A DNA stretch of 64,000 bases from Halorubrum sp. PV6 (GCF_003990725.2 NZ_CP030064.1:1860001-1924000), one strand, 5' to 3'; counted from the first letter of the stretch, positions 41,751-51,261 are shown. The notes: generated from the letters alone by a model not told the origin. Numbers and translations: made by a program.

Positions 41751-43946
41751 TTAGCAGTCCGACCGCGAGAGCGTGAGCGTCACGACCGTGCCGCGGGGCT
41801 CCGCCTCTTGCACCGCGGCGACGCCGCCGGACTGCTGGACCACCCAGTAGACGAGCCAGAGACCCAGGCCGCTGCCGTGATACAGGGCGTCGACCGCGGT
41901 GCCGTCGACGAGCACGTCGCGGTTCATGCCGGTGAGCCCCGGTCCGTCGTCTTCGACTTCGACCGTCACCCGCTCGTCGTCCGCCGTCACCCGCACCGCG
42001 ACCGCGGGCGCCTCGCGGTCGTGGTGGACGATCGAGTTCCGCACCAGCTCGGCCATCGCCCGCGAGATCCACGCCGTCGCCGCGGCGACCGCGGTCCCGT
42101 CGTCCGGCACCGACACCTCGACGGTCGCGGCGGGGTGTTCCGTGCCGATGGTCTCGGCGATCTGTCTCGCGGCGCGGCCGACGTCGACCGGTTCGATCTC
42201 CGGCGAGTCGCCCAACACCTCGGTGATGTGGTGGGCTTTCTCGCTCGTCTCCATGAGGGTGTCGGCCCGCGAGATGACGTACTCGGCCGCGTCGACCACG
42301 CCCTCGTCGACGTCGCTCGCGCCGCCCGTCTGGGCCTCGCCCGAGGCGATCTGTCTCGCCTGCCCGCGGATAACCGTCAGCGCGTTCCGGAGGTTGTGTT
42401 GTAACACGCGGTCGACGACCCGGAGCTGTCGCGCGCGGTTTTCGCTGTCGGTCACGTCTCGGAGGACGCCGACGACCCCGGCCGGCTCCTCGCTTCCCGG
42501 CTCCTGAAGCGGGTAGTACCGGATGTCGAACGTCCGCGTTCCCCGAACCGGGTGGGTCCGCTGTGCGCGGTACTCGACGGTCGTCCCCTCCAGGGCGCGT
42601 TCGACCTGGCGGTCGACCGTCTCGTACCCCTCCGGCGCGACCACGTCTTCGAGCGTCAGGCCGGTCACGTCGCCGGGGCCGATCCCGTGGTACTCTCGGT
42701 ACTGCGGGTTCGCGAACAGCAGCTGCTTGTCGCGGTCGACGGCGGCGATGAGGTCTGTCGCGCCGTTTATCGCGCGCTCGTACCGCTCTAACTCTCGTTC
42801 GCGCTCCTTGCGGTCGGTGATGTTCCGGCAGATGGCGAACGTCCCCACGAGGTCGCCGTCGCCGTCGTAGTAGGGGCTCCGCTGCGTGCTGAACGTCGCC
42901 TCCTTTCCGCTGTGAGGGAACTCCGGTGAGGTCTCGTACTCCCTCGGCGTCTCGGTCGCGAGGACCGCCCGGCGGTGGTCGTCGATGTCCTCGGCCGTCG
43001 CGTCGTCCATGAACGCCGCTTCGGTCTCGCCGTACAGCTCCTCGCGGGGGACGCCGGCGAACTCGCTTACCGCCTCGTTGAGCAGTTCGAACCCCCCGTC
43101 TCGGTTCTGGAGCAGAACCGGGTCGTCCAGCCGCTCGACGATGTCGCGGTACTGTTTCAGCCGCGCCATCGCCTCCTTGCGGTCGGTGATGTCGGTCTGG
43201 ATCGCGACGAGCCGCGTGACCTCGCCGTCGTCGTCGGTCACGGGCGCGATCGTCTGATGGGCGTGGTACAGCTCTCCCCCGCGACGGCGGTCGACGAGCT
43301 CTTCTTCCCAGACCTCGCCGTCGAGGACGGTCGACCACAGCGCCTCGAAGTAGGCGTCGTCCATCTCGCCGGAGTTGAGGATCGCCGGCGTCTCGCCTAT
43401 CGCCTCGTGTTTCTCGTAGCCGGTGTGTTTGGTGAACGCCGGGTTGACGTACTCGATGGTCCCGTCGGTGTCGGTCACGTATATCGCGTGTCCGGCGTGT
43501 TCGACGAGGTTCCGGAACGTCGCCAACTCCGCGCCGCCGTCCCCCTCGATCCCGTCCCGGAACACGCCGGTGTAGACGGCGCCGGCCGCCTCGTCGTCGA
43601 CGCTGTGTCGGTAGAACTGCACCGAGAACGTCAGCGCGTGGCCGTCGGCGTGTCGGATCGACACGGGCACGGTTCCGACCGCGGCCGCGCCGTCGGCCTC
43701 GGTCAGCCGGTCGCAGAGCGACGCCACGAACGCGTCCGGGTCGTCGTCCGCGACGATCGATGCGAGCGGCTGCTCACAGAGCACGCCCGGATCGTACCCG
43801 ACGACCGCCTCGGTGGCCGGGTTCGCGTGGACGACGGTCCCGTGTTCGTCTATCGAGACGACCGGGTCGGAACAGTCCTCGACGAACGACGCGAAGAATC
43901 CCGCGTCTGGAACCGGCGGCGTCTCGGGCTGTGCTCCGGGAGCCAT
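41751..43946 (-). CDS. Multi-PAS sensor histidine kinase
   Basis: A 731-residue soluble kinase with four PAS domains (about 18-135, 140-255, 258-375, 378-500), several closed by D-I-T-D-R-K-E linkers. HisKA has His517 in VLQHNLRNALTVIRGQ; HATPase has ELVRNSIVHHDREA, DDGPGLTGMN and GSGLGLWLVYWVVQQSGGV. The second PAS contains YEKHEAIGETPAIL, redox/light-type signature not decisive. No transmembrane segments. ATG at 43946 chosen over one nine codons upstream. 71 bases downstream of the flavoprotein gene on the same strand; the kinase could sense its redox output, but that is conjecture. Confidence 0.92.
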   Translation of the reverse strand: MAPGAQPETPPVPDAGFFASFVEDCSDPVVSIDEHGTVVHANPATEAVVGYDPGVLCEQPLASIVADDDPDAFVASLCDRLTEADGAAAVGTVPVSIRHADGHALTFSVQFYRHSVDDEAAGAVYTGVFRDGIEGDGGAELATFRNLVEHAGHAIYVTDTDGTIEYVNPAFTKHTGYEKHEAIGETPAILNSGEMDDAYFEALWSTVLDGEVWEEELVDRRRGGELYHAHQTIAPVTDDDGEVTRLVAIQTDITDRKEAMARLKQYRDIVERLDDPVLLQNRDGGFELLNEAVSEFAGVPREELYGETEAAFMDDATAEDIDDHRRAVLATETPREYETSPEFPHSGKEATFSTQRSPYYDGDGDLVGTFAICRNITDRKERERELERYERAINGATDLIAAVDRDKQLLFANPQYREYHGIGPGDVTGLTLEDVVAPEGYETVDRQVERALEGTTVEYRAQRTHPVRGTRTFDIRYYPLQEPGSEEPAGVVGVLRDVTDSENRARQLRVVDRVLQHNLRNALTVIRGQARQIASGEAQTGGASDVDEGVVDAAEYVISRADTLMETSEKAHHITEVLGDSPEIEPVDVGRAARQIAETIGTEHPAATVEVSVPDDGTAVAAATAWISRAMAELVRNSIVHHDREAPAVAVRVTADDERVTVEVEDDGPGLTGMNRDVLVDGTAVDALYHGSGLGLWLVYWVVQQSGGVAAVQEAEPRGTVVTLTLSRSDC

Positions 43947-44017
43947 TAGAGTGGTTCGTAGGCCGTAGACCAATGAAAAGGTACTGGAAGCGAGCGCGCG
44001 CGGTCGGACCGCCTCCC

Positions 44018-45256
44018 CTACTGTTCGGTCGGCGCGGCGAGGTCGTCGACGGAGAAGCCGGGCTCCATCAGCTGGTCCGTCTGCCCCGACACGTCGCGCC
44101 CCTCGCGCATGAGCTGTTTAAATGCGGACTGCGGCGAGAGGTCCCCGATGAGGACGCCGCCAACGATTTTCCCGTCTTTGAGCGCCACGCGGCGCCACTC
44201 GCCCTCGGCGGTGGTCGCCTCGACCGAGTCGTCGCCGAGCGTCGGGTGGCCAAAGGAGAGGAACGGGAAGTCGAAGTGGGTGATCGAGTACGACGAGACC
44301 CACTTGAACGCCTCGCTCTCGTACTCGACCATGTTGCGGGCGGCGATGGTCCCCTGCTCTTTGGCCGACCCCCACGAGCCGTTCTTCGCCCGATCGCCTA
44401 AGATGAGGTCGTTGAACGTCGTGATGTCGCCCGCGGCGAACACGTTGTCGACGTTGGTGCGCATGAACTCGTCGACGACGATGCCGTCGTCGGTTTCGAG
44501 CGGCGTGTTCTCGACGAGTTCCGTGTTGAAATCGAGGCCGATGGCGACGCCGGCGAAGTCGCACTCGTAGCGCTCGCCGTTCGGGTCGACCGCGGCCTCG
44601 ACGTGGCCGTCGTCGTCGACCTCGAAGTGATCGACGCCGGAGTCGAAGACCGGCTCGACGCCGCGCTCCCGCATCGCGTCGTGCATGATCTCCGCGCCCT
44701 CCTCGGAGAGGGCGTAGCGCCACCAGCAGTCGCCGCGCATCAGGTACTTCGCCTCGACCTCTTGGGCGCCGCAGATGGCGGCGAAGTCGATCCCTAAGAG
44801 TCCGGCGCCGACGATGACGGCCCGCTCGGCGTTCTCGACGCTCTCTTTGATGTTCCGGGCGTCCTGGAACGTCCAGAAGTGGTGGATCCCGTCGGCGTCC
44901 GCGTTCTCGACCGGCAGCTGCTGAGGGGTGCCGCCGACCGCGAGCAGCAGCGAGTCGTAGTCGAACGTCTCGCCCTCGTGGGTGTGGACCGCGTCGTTTT
45001 CGGTGTCGATGTCGACGACGACGGTGTTGAGTCGCAGGTCGACATCGTGGTCGTCGTACCACGATTCCTGATGGATCGAGATCGGCGCTTCGGGGAGCTT
45101 CCCCTTCGCGTACTCTTTGATCAGGATCCGGTTGTAGAGGGACTCCCCCTCGTCGGTGAGAACCGTGATATCGGCGTCGGGCGCTTCCTCGCGGAGCGTC
45201 TCGGCCGCGGACGCACCCGCGATACCGTCACCGATGATCACGTACGAATCGCTCAT
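44018..45256 (-). CDS. NAD(P)/FAD-dependent oxidoreductase (NirB / ferredoxin reductase-like)
   Basis: A 412-residue class I pyridine nucleotide-disulfide-type flavoprotein. FAD motif YVIIGDGIAGASAAETL, NAD motif AVIVGAGLLGIDFAA, and second FAD motif TNVDNVFAAGDITTF. The region SLYNRILIKEYAKGKL resembles the N-terminal half of NirB and rubredoxin reductases; there is no redox-active CxxC pair, and no siroheme/Fe-S domain. Likely transfers electrons from NAD(P)H to a small carrier. ATG at 45256 chosen; 13 more codons are open upstream. Confidence 0.9.
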   Translation of the reverse strand: MSDSYVIIGDGIAGASAAETLREEAPDADITVLTDEGESLYNRILIKEYAKGKLPEAPISIHQESWYDDHDVDLRLNTVVVDIDTENDAVHTHEGETFDYDSLLLAVGGTPQQLPVENADADGIHHFWTFQDARNIKESVENAERAVIVGAGLLGIDFAAICGAQEVEAKYLMRGDCWWRYALSEEGAEIMHDAMRERGVEPVFDSGVDHFEVDDDGHVEAAVDPNGERYECDFAGVAIGLDFNTELVENTPLETDDGIVVDEFMRTNVDNVFAAGDITTFNDLILGDRAKNGSWGSAKEQGTIAARNMVEYESEAFKWVSSYSITHFDFPFLSFGHPTLGDDSVEATTAEGEWRRVALKDGKIVGGVLIGDLSPQSAFKQLMREGRDVSGQTDQLMEPGFSVDDLAAPTEQ

Positions 45257-45395
45257 AGTCGAGCGTTCGGATTCATGGTTAATGTGGGTTGTCATCCGCG
45301 GCTGACGGTGTGGGACTCCGACGCAGACCGCGACGGCGACGCGGCCGCCGACGGGCCACCGCGCGGCCGCTCAGGGCGGTGAGCCCCTCGCTCCG

Positions 45396-45974
45396 TCAGT
45401 GTTCGCTCCCCGCGGGCTCGCCGGGGAACGCCCGTTCGCCCGCCTCGATCGGGACGTCGAGCCAGTTCTCCATCGGGATGAGCGGGCACTCGTACGCGTG
45501 GTTGTACGCGCAGGTCGGGTTGTACGCGGCGTTGAAATCGAGGACCCACTCGCCGTCGACCCGGTCGTGGTCGGGCGTTAAATCGAGGTAGCGACCCGCG
45601 CCGTACGTCGTCTCACCGTTCGTCTCGTCGCGGAACGGGACCCAGAAGCGGTCGCCGCCGTCCGTCGGTCGATACGCCTGCAGGGTCACCGACTCGCCGG
45701 CGACCTCGAACCGGAACTCGCCCCAGCGCCGGTAGGTCTGCTCGCCGTCGGCGGTCGTCTCGACGGTCACCGGTTCGGGGTCGTCGTGTTCGAAGAGCGG
45801 GAGCACGAACCGATACGCCGGGTCGGGCTCGAAGTAGTCGAGGCCGGGGAACGCGTCGCCCCGCATCGAGACCGGCAGCGGGGACCGGCCCGAGTCGCGG
45901 AACTGTTCGGCCTTCGCTCGCCGCTGCGCCTCGATCTGTGCCTCCCAGTCGTCGCCGTTCGGACTCGTTGCCAT
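45396..45974 (-). CDS. DUF1684 family protein (copy 1)
   Basis: A 192-residue soluble protein. Motifs FPGLDYFEPDPAYRF, FWVPFRDETNGETTYG, LDFNAAYNPTCAYNHAYECP and PMENWLDVPIEAGE define DUF1684; the Asn-Tyr-Asn-Pro and two Cys residues are candidates for an active site, but no function is proven. A second copy lies at 61802. An inverted repeat overlaps its promoter. Ends 139 bases before the flavoprotein start; both are on the minus strand. Confidence 0.88.
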   Translation of the reverse strand: MATSPNGDDWEAQIEAQRRAKAEQFRDSGRSPLPVSMRGDAFPGLDYFEPDPAYRFVLPLFEHDDPEPVTVETTADGEQTYRRWGEFRFEVAGESVTLQAYRPTDGGDRFWVPFRDETNGETTYGAGRYLDLTPDHDRVDGEWVLDFNAAYNPTCAYNHAYECPLIPMENWLDVPIEAGERAFPGEPAGSEH

Positions 45975-45985
45975 CGTCGTCACGA

Positions 45986-46006
45986 TATTGTCTTTTTAGC
46001 ACAATA
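45986..46006 (-). promoter_or_regulatory. Inverted repeat overlapping A-box of the DUF1684 gene
   Basis: TATTGT (45986-45991), 9-base spacer, ACAATA (46001-46006): a perfect 6-bp inverted repeat. Spacer is CTAAAAAG-like on the minus strand and lies 17-26 bases upstream of the ATG at 45974, so a bound dimer would block the promoter. Confidence 0.5.
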
Positions 46007-46132
46007 ACGCTTCCGCGGCGCGGTCGGCTCGGCACACGAGCGTGCCGACTCGCTCGCTGTGCGGTCGCCGAGGCGGCCGCTCGCGACCCCGCGACGCCAC
46101 ACATTCAAGAGCGTCCCGACCCAACGACGCGT

Positions 46133-46729
46133 ATGAAGATACGGCAGAACATCCGTCACTGGGCCGCCAAGAAGGCGTTGACCACGCCGGTCGTCGGCGA
46201 CGTCGCCAACGACAAACTCGTCGACCTCCACACGAGCATCTTCCTCAACAAGGCCGACGAGGAGCGCCGCGAGGAGCGCCGCGACCACCTCGATAGCTTC
46301 TTCGACGCGACGATGGACACGTACGTCGCCGCGTTGGAGGCCGGCCACACCGAGGCGGCGGCCCGCGAGATCACCCACGTCCAGGCCAACTTCGACTTCT
46401 TCAACCACGGCTGGACGGAGATGATGGAGATCCCCGGCGACGAGCTGGAGGAACACTACCGGCGCTACGAGTCCTTCTTCGCCGCCCACGGGATCACGAT
46501 CGACGACCCGCTCGGGGAGTTCCGGCCCGTCGACGGCGTCGACGAGGCCCCCGAGACGCCGGAGAAACTGAAGACCGCCGAGTACGAGAACGCGCTGGCC
46601 GGCTTCGCCGACGACGTGTACGTCGAGACCGACGACGGGGAGACGGTCGTCGGCGGCGAGACGGAAGAGCCGGACGAGGTCGACCCGTCCGCCGCCCCCG
46701 GACTCGACGAGGACGAAGCGAGCGCCTGA
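46133..46729 (+). CDS. DUF6149 family protein
   Basis: A 198-residue helical, acidic soluble protein, starting KIRQNIRHWAAKKALTTPVV and containing ITHVQANFDFFNHGWTEMME and YRRYESFFAAHGITIDDPLG, which I recognise as the haloarchaeal family DUF6149. The last 40 residues are Asp/Glu-rich and probably disordered. Function unknown. Divergent from the DUF1684 gene with 158 bases between starts. Confidence 0.82.
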   Translation: MKIRQNIRHWAAKKALTTPVVGDVANDKLVDLHTSIFLNKADEERREERRDHLDSFFDATMDTYVAALEAGHTEAAAREITHVQANFDFFNHGWTEMMEIPGDELEEHYRRYESFFAAHGITIDDPLGEFRPVDGVDEAPETPEKLKTAEYENALAGFADDVYVETDDGETVVGGETEEPDEVDPSAAPGLDEDEASA

Positions 46730-46790
46730 GCGTCGGCCACCGGCGGCGAAACCCGCCCACGTTTATACGTGGTGGGCGTGACGAGTTCAC

Positions 46791-47831
46791 ATGAACCGCG
46801 GGCAATCGTTCCTGCTCCTGCTCATCGGGACGGTCGCGTTTCTGACGATATTCATCATCAGCCCGTTCGTCGAGTACGTCATCGCCTCGGCGATCCTCGC
46901 GTACATCCTGTTTCCGTTCCACGTGCGGCTCTCGCGGCGCTTCCGCGGGAGACTCGGCGGTCGCCTCGGCGAGTCGCTCGCGACCCGACTCGGGAACATG
47001 CTGTCCGCGCTGGTGCTCATCGGCTCCTCGCTCGTCGCCGTCATCCTCCCGCTCGTGTACATCTCGTGGGTGTTCATCCGCGATCTCACGGAGATCGCGC
47101 GGGGGAACACCGGTATCGACGTGGCGGCCATCGAGGCGGAGATCGCGGCCCTGACCGGCGAACAGGTGGCGATCGGCGAACTGCTCGCGACCGTCGGCCA
47201 ACTGCTCGCGAACACGCTCTTCGGCGGGGTCGGCGGGATCGTCACCACCACGCTCCGGGCGTCGGTCGGGCTCTCGCTCGCGCTGTTTTTAGTGTACTAC
47301 ACCCTCCTCGACGGGCCGGCGTTTATCAAGTGGGTCCGGCTGACGAGTCCGCTCCCGTCGAACGTCACCGCGGACCTCGTCGACCGCGTCGACGCGATGA
47401 CCCGCGGGGTCGTGATCGGCCACATCGTCGTGGCGCTGCTGCAGGCGCTGGTCGCGGGACTGGGGCTGTGGGCCGCCGGGATCCCCAAGGTCGTCTTCTG
47501 GACGTTCGTGATGGCGGTGCTGGCGCTGGTGCCGCTCGTCGGGGCGTTCTTCGTCTGGGGGCCGGCGGCGGCGTACCTCGTCGCGGTCGACCAGGTGGCC
47601 GCGGGGGTGTTCCTCGCGGTGTACGGCGTCTTCGTCATCGCGATGGTGGACAACTACGCGCGGCCGATCGTGATCGACCAGCAGGCGCACCTGAACCCGG
47701 CGGTGATTCTGCTCGGCGTGTTCGGCGGGATCTACTCCGTCGGGTTCACCGGCCTGTTCGTGGGACCGATCGTCATCGGCATCCTGGCGGCGACGCTCGA
47801 AACGTTCCGCGAAGACTACGACGTGATCTGA
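46791..47831 (+). CDS. AI-2E family transporter (PerM/YdiK-like)
   Basis: A 346-residue membrane protein with about eight helices. Start FLLLLIGTVAFLTIFIISPF; central soluble loop (about 95-145); C-terminal signature including IPKVVFWTFVMAVLALVPLVG, VIDQQAHLNPAVILLGVFGG and FVGPIVIGI. The family was named for putative autoinducer-2 export, but members also act as Na+/H+ or other exporters, so the substrate is open. Single gene, followed after 49 bases by tspO-like gene. Confidence 0.88.
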   Translation: MNRGQSFLLLLIGTVAFLTIFIISPFVEYVIASAILAYILFPFHVRLSRRFRGRLGGRLGESLATRLGNMLSALVLIGSSLVAVILPLVYISWVFIRDLTEIARGNTGIDVAAIEAEIAALTGEQVAIGELLATVGQLLANTLFGGVGGIVTTTLRASVGLSLALFLVYYTLLDGPAFIKWVRLTSPLPSNVTADLVDRVDAMTRGVVIGHIVVALLQALVAGLGLWAAGIPKVVFWTFVMAVLALVPLVGAFFVWGPAAAYLVAVDQVAAGVFLAVYGVFVIAMVDNYARPIVIDQQAHLNPAVILLGVFGGIYSVGFTGLFVGPIVIGILAATLETFREDYDVI

Positions 47832-47880
47832 GCGCAGATCGCCTTTTAAGCCTCTCGCGCGCTTATAAACGATCACGCAT

Positions 47881-48426
47881 ATGTCCTCACCCGATTCGCC
47901 CGGCACCGTCGTCGGCGCGCGGCTGCCGGACGGTCGCACCGCGCTGTTCGTCGTCGCCGCCGCGGTCGCGGTCAACCTGATCGGCGCCGTCGGCGTCCCC
48001 TTCACCGCGACCCAGAGCCCGTGGTTCGCGGGGCTCGACCTGCCCGCGTACTACCCGCCGGGCTGGGCGTTCGGGGTGGTGTGGCCGATACTGTACGCGC
48101 TCATCGGCGCCGCGGCCGCGCTCGTCTTCCTCGGCGGGCGCGAGGCGCGGGCGGGGGAGACGGGTCGGCTCACGCGCGACGCGCGGGTCGCGCTCGGGCT
48201 GTTCGCCGTCCAACTCGTCGTCAACGTCGCGTGGTCGCCCGTCTTCTGGGGGCTCGAACGCCCGGACCTGGGGCTCGTCGTCCTCGGGCTCCTGTTGCCG
48301 CTCGTCGGCGCGACGACGGTCGCGTTCGCCCGGATCGACCGGCGAGCCGCCCTCCTGCTCGGGCCGTACCTCGCGTGGGTCTGCTTCGCGACCGCGCTCA
48401 ACTACGGCATCTGGGCGCTGAACTGA
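47881..48426 (+). CDS. tspO: TspO/MBR family protein
   Basis: A 181-residue five-helix membrane protein. Signatures: WFAGLDLPAYYPPGWAFGVVW, ALIGAAAALVF, VVNVAWSPVFWGLERPDLGL and the C-terminal ALNYGIWALN, which are typical of tryptophan-rich sensory proteins/peripheral benzodiazepine receptors. They bind porphyrins and may degrade or transport tetrapyrroles under light or stress. Interesting in a pigmented halophile, but the ligand here is untested. Confidence 0.92.
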   Translation: MSSPDSPGTVVGARLPDGRTALFVVAAAVAVNLIGAVGVPFTATQSPWFAGLDLPAYYPPGWAFGVVWPILYALIGAAAALVFLGGREARAGETGRLTRDARVALGLFAVQLVVNVAWSPVFWGLERPDLGLVVLGLLLPLVGATTVAFARIDRRAALLLGPYLAWVCFATALNYGIWALN

Positions 48427-48430
48427 CGGC

Positions 48431-49039
48431 CTACTCCCCGTCCGCTTCGAGCCGCGACGCGACGAACGCCCGTTCCACGGCGTCGAGGTCGCGGTCGCCG
48501 TCGCGGAACGCGCGCAGTCCCGCTCGGTACCGCTCTCCGCCCCGCTCGCCCTCCGAGGCCGGCTCGGCGGCCGGGCGCTCCAACACGAACTCCGCGATGC
48601 CGGTCTGCTTGCCCGTGTACGCGAACCCCGATTTATGAAGCGCCGCGTAGGCGAACGGGTTGTTGACCGCAATCCGAACCCGCTCGTACCCGTCGGCCGC
48701 GAGCCGCGAGACCGTCCGATCGATCAACCGCGGGCCGAGCCCCTCGCCGCGGCGCGCGACGTGGACGGTGACGTACCGGAGCCGACAGCAGTCGGAGTCG
48801 GTCCGGTCGGGCGAAAACGAGACGGCGGCGATCACGTCGTCGTCGAACGCGCTCGCGTCGACGGTCGGCGGCAGCGGCTCGTCCGGCTCCCACGACGGGA
48901 CCGCCGGCGACCCGTCCGCGGTCCGCAACGCGGCCTTCCCCGGCGCGCCGACGACGAACTTCCCGGCGTAGGCGAACGCCCGGTAGTCGAGCCGCAGCGT
49001 CGCTCCCGACCCCGGCTCGCCGAGGAACGCGTACTCCAT
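48431..49039 (-). CDS. GNAT-family acetyltransferase
   Basis: A 202-residue protein. CoA loop: HVARRGEGLGPRLIDRTV; the following YERVRIAVNNPFAYAALHKSG is the C-terminal GNAT region. The first 60 residues are a variable N-terminal part. Acceptor unknown. Convergent with tspO, 4 bases between stops; ATG at 49039 diverges from the methyltransferase at 49123. Confidence 0.83.
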   Translation of the reverse strand: MEYAFLGEPGSGATLRLDYRAFAYAGKFVVGAPGKAALRTADGSPAVPSWEPDEPLPPTVDASAFDDDVIAAVSFSPDRTDSDCCRLRYVTVHVARRGEGLGPRLIDRTVSRLAADGYERVRIAVNNPFAYAALHKSGFAYTGKQTGIAEFVLERPAAEPASEGERGGERYRAGLRAFRDGDRDLDAVERAFVASRLEADGE

Positions 49040-49122
49040 GCGAGTCGCTACGGCGCGGCGGGATAAATGACCGCGGGCTCCGGGCGAGCGCTTTTTAAGT
49101 GGCTCCGCGGCCGACGACCGGT

Positions 49123-49698
49123 ATGCACGGCCTCGGCGACGTCGGCTTCTTCGATCGGATCGCCCCGCTGTACGACCGCGCCATGCCGCCCGCGGACGGC
49201 GACGCGCTGGCCGCGGGGCTGCGACACGCGACGCGGCCGATCGATCGGCTCCTCGACATCGGGGGCGGCACCGGGCGCGCGGCGGCCGCGCTCGCCGGCC
49301 CTGAGATAACCGTCGTCGACGCCTCGCTCGGGATGGCGTCGCGCGCACGGACCCATCGACGGCAGGAGGCGGTCGCCGGAGACGCCGGCCGGCTCCCCGT
49401 CCGGGACGGCTCGGTCGACGCCGCGGTGATCGTCGACGCGTTTCACCACCTGCCCGATCAGGCGGCCGCACTCGACGAAGCCGCGCGCGTCATCGCGCCC
49501 GGCGGCGCGCTCGTGATCCGGGAGTTCGACCCCACACACCCGCTCGGGCGCGCGCTCGTCGCGGCGGAACACGCCATCGGGATGGGGTCGCGCTTTCGGT
49601 CGCCCGCGGACTTGGCCGCGGCGCTCGCCGACTGCGGGTTCGACCCGCGGATCGTCGACCGCGGCTTCGGCTACACGGTCGTCGGCGTGCGGGAGTGA
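49123..49698 (+). CDS. Class I SAM-dependent methyltransferase
   Basis: A 191-residue enzyme with intact SAM motif I LLDIGGGTGRAAAALAG, acidic loop TVVDASLGMASRAR, motif IV VDAAVIVDAFHHLPDQ and motif V APGGALVIREFDPTHPLGR. Similar to UbiE/CobL-type small methyltransferases; substrate not deducible. A-box TTTTTAAG lies about 30 bases before the ATG. Confidence 0.88.
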   Translation: MHGLGDVGFFDRIAPLYDRAMPPADGDALAAGLRHATRPIDRLLDIGGGTGRAAAALAGPEITVVDASLGMASRARTHRRQEAVAGDAGRLPVRDGSVDAAVIVDAFHHLPDQAAALDEAARVIAPGGALVIREFDPTHPLGRALVAAEHAIGMGSRFRSPADLAAALADCGFDPRIVDRGFGYTVVGVRE

Positions 49699-49736
49699 GG
49701 AACGAGGGCTCTAGTTAAAAAGGTCGACCGCGGCGC

Positions 49737-51143
49737 TCAGTCGTGTGAGTGGCTGTGCGCGCCGTGGTCGTGGGCGGCCTCGTCTTCCGACTCCTCGTGC
49801 GTGTGGTCTTGCCCGTCGGGGTCGGTCTCGCCGAGCACCTCCGCGCCCTCGCCGTCGATCATGTCCATGTTCTTGAGGTTGTCTCGCTCCTCGAAGTCCT
49901 CGACGGCCTCCATCACGTCCGCCTGCGTGATCGTCATCCGGTCTTCCGTGAGCGCGCCGAGGACCGCCTCCCGGAGGACCATCCGGAGGTCCGACCCTGT
50001 GAGGCCAGTCGTCCGGTCGGCGACCTCCTCGGGGTCGAAGTCGGCGATCTGCATCTCGCGGGTGACGACCCGGAGGATGTCGGCGCGCATGTCGCGGTCC
50101 GGCTTGGGGAAGTTGACGATCTCGTCGAACCGGCGCCACGCGGCCGCGTCGAGCTGGTCCGGGTGGTTCGTCGCGCCGATGAGGAGGACCTCGTCGCGCA
50201 CGAGCGACACCTCGTCGATGGACTTGAGTAAGGTGTTGACCGCGCGCTTCAGGGCGGCGTGCTCGTCGGACCGCCGGGTCTTCGCCACCGAGTCGAACTC
50301 GTCGATGAAGAGGATACACGGGGAGAGCCGCTTTGCGACCTCGAACGTCTTCTCGACGTTCTTTGCGGTCTCACCCAGGTACTGGCTCGTGATCATCGAG
50401 AGTTTCACTTCGACGAACGGGAGCCCGAGCTCGTGGGCGAGCCCGCGCGAGATGGTCGTCTTCCCGGTCCCCGGCGGGCCGACGAAGAGGAGCTTCCCGA
50501 TCTCGCGGAGCCCGATCTCCGCGAGGTACTCGCGGTGTTCGATCGCTTTGACGATCTTCTGTATCTCCCCCTCCTGGTCGCCGGTGAGCACGAGGTCCGC
50601 GAGCGTCGTCTCGATCTCTTCGGGCGCGCGGACGTTGACCAGATCGAGCATCTCCGCGTCCTCGTCCTCGTCGAAGTACTCCTCTAACAGGGCGTCTATC
50701 CAGACTCGGTCCGCCTGAATCGGGCGGACGCTGTCGCGCGCCTCGTCGACGGTGACGGGCGCTTCGAGGTCGTCCGCCTCGGCCAGCGCGGCGACGATGG
50801 TGGGGTTGGCGGCGATCCGCTCGTCGTCGGCGTGGTCGCGGTACCACTCCAAGGCCATCGCCGGCTGCGTCAGCGAAATCTCGCCGGAGAACTCCGTCCG
50901 TTGGGTAAAGAGGAGGTCGGAGACGGCGTCCCACGGGTGTTCGACGCCCGTCGCGGTCCGGGCGGTCTCGCTGGTCGGCTTGAGCGGCCGCTCGACGCCC
51001 ACCGGGGCATCGTCGGCGGCGTCGTGCGACCAGAACACCTGCCTGAAGCGCGGCGGCAGGTCGTTCTCGTCGAGGTCGCGGTTCTCGGTGTAGAGGTGCG
51101 TCGTCAACACGAACTCGACGACGTCGAGCGCCGGGTCACTCAT
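49737..51143 (-). CDS. AAA-family ATPase with His-rich C-terminus
   Basis: A 468-residue protein with one AAA module. Walker A GPPGTGKTT (222-230), Walker B ILFIDEFDS with Asp281/Glu282, sensor-1 ATNHPD, arginine finger region AAAWRRFDEIVNF. The N-terminal 180 residues are family-specific (LPPRFRQVFWSHD). The tail has HTHEESEDEAAHDHGAHSHSHD-like composition (His/Asp/Glu), a possible metal site. Related to classical AAA (Cdc48/FtsH-type) but without protease or second module. Substrate unknown. Confidence 0.9.
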   Translation of the reverse strand: MSDPALDVVEFVLTTHLYTENRDLDENDLPPRFRQVFWSHDAADDAPVGVERPLKPTSETARTATGVEHPWDAVSDLLFTQRTEFSGEISLTQPAMALEWYRDHADDERIAANPTIVAALAEADDLEAPVTVDEARDSVRPIQADRVWIDALLEEYFDEDEDAEMLDLVNVRAPEEIETTLADLVLTGDQEGEIQKIVKAIEHREYLAEIGLREIGKLLFVGPPGTGKTTISRGLAHELGLPFVEVKLSMITSQYLGETAKNVEKTFEVAKRLSPCILFIDEFDSVAKTRRSDEHAALKRAVNTLLKSIDEVSLVRDEVLLIGATNHPDQLDAAAWRRFDEIVNFPKPDRDMRADILRVVTREMQIADFDPEEVADRTTGLTGSDLRMVLREAVLGALTEDRMTITQADVMEAVEDFEERDNLKNMDMIDGEGAEVLGETDPDGQDHTHEESEDEAAHDHGAHSHSHD

Positions 51144-51261
51144 CCGCGCGACGTAGCCGCGGGAGGCGGTTAAGCGCGTCGAACCGCGCGCGAGACGAGG
51201 GGGATCCGCCGGGCGTCCGAGCCGTTTGCGTCCGCGGCGTCCGCGGGCGGCGTATCGAACG

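Noticed and set aside
46042-46296. Arg-rich alternative frame over the start of the DUF6149 gene
   Set aside because: Overlaps a confident gene, lacks a promoter and shows out-of-frame codon bias.
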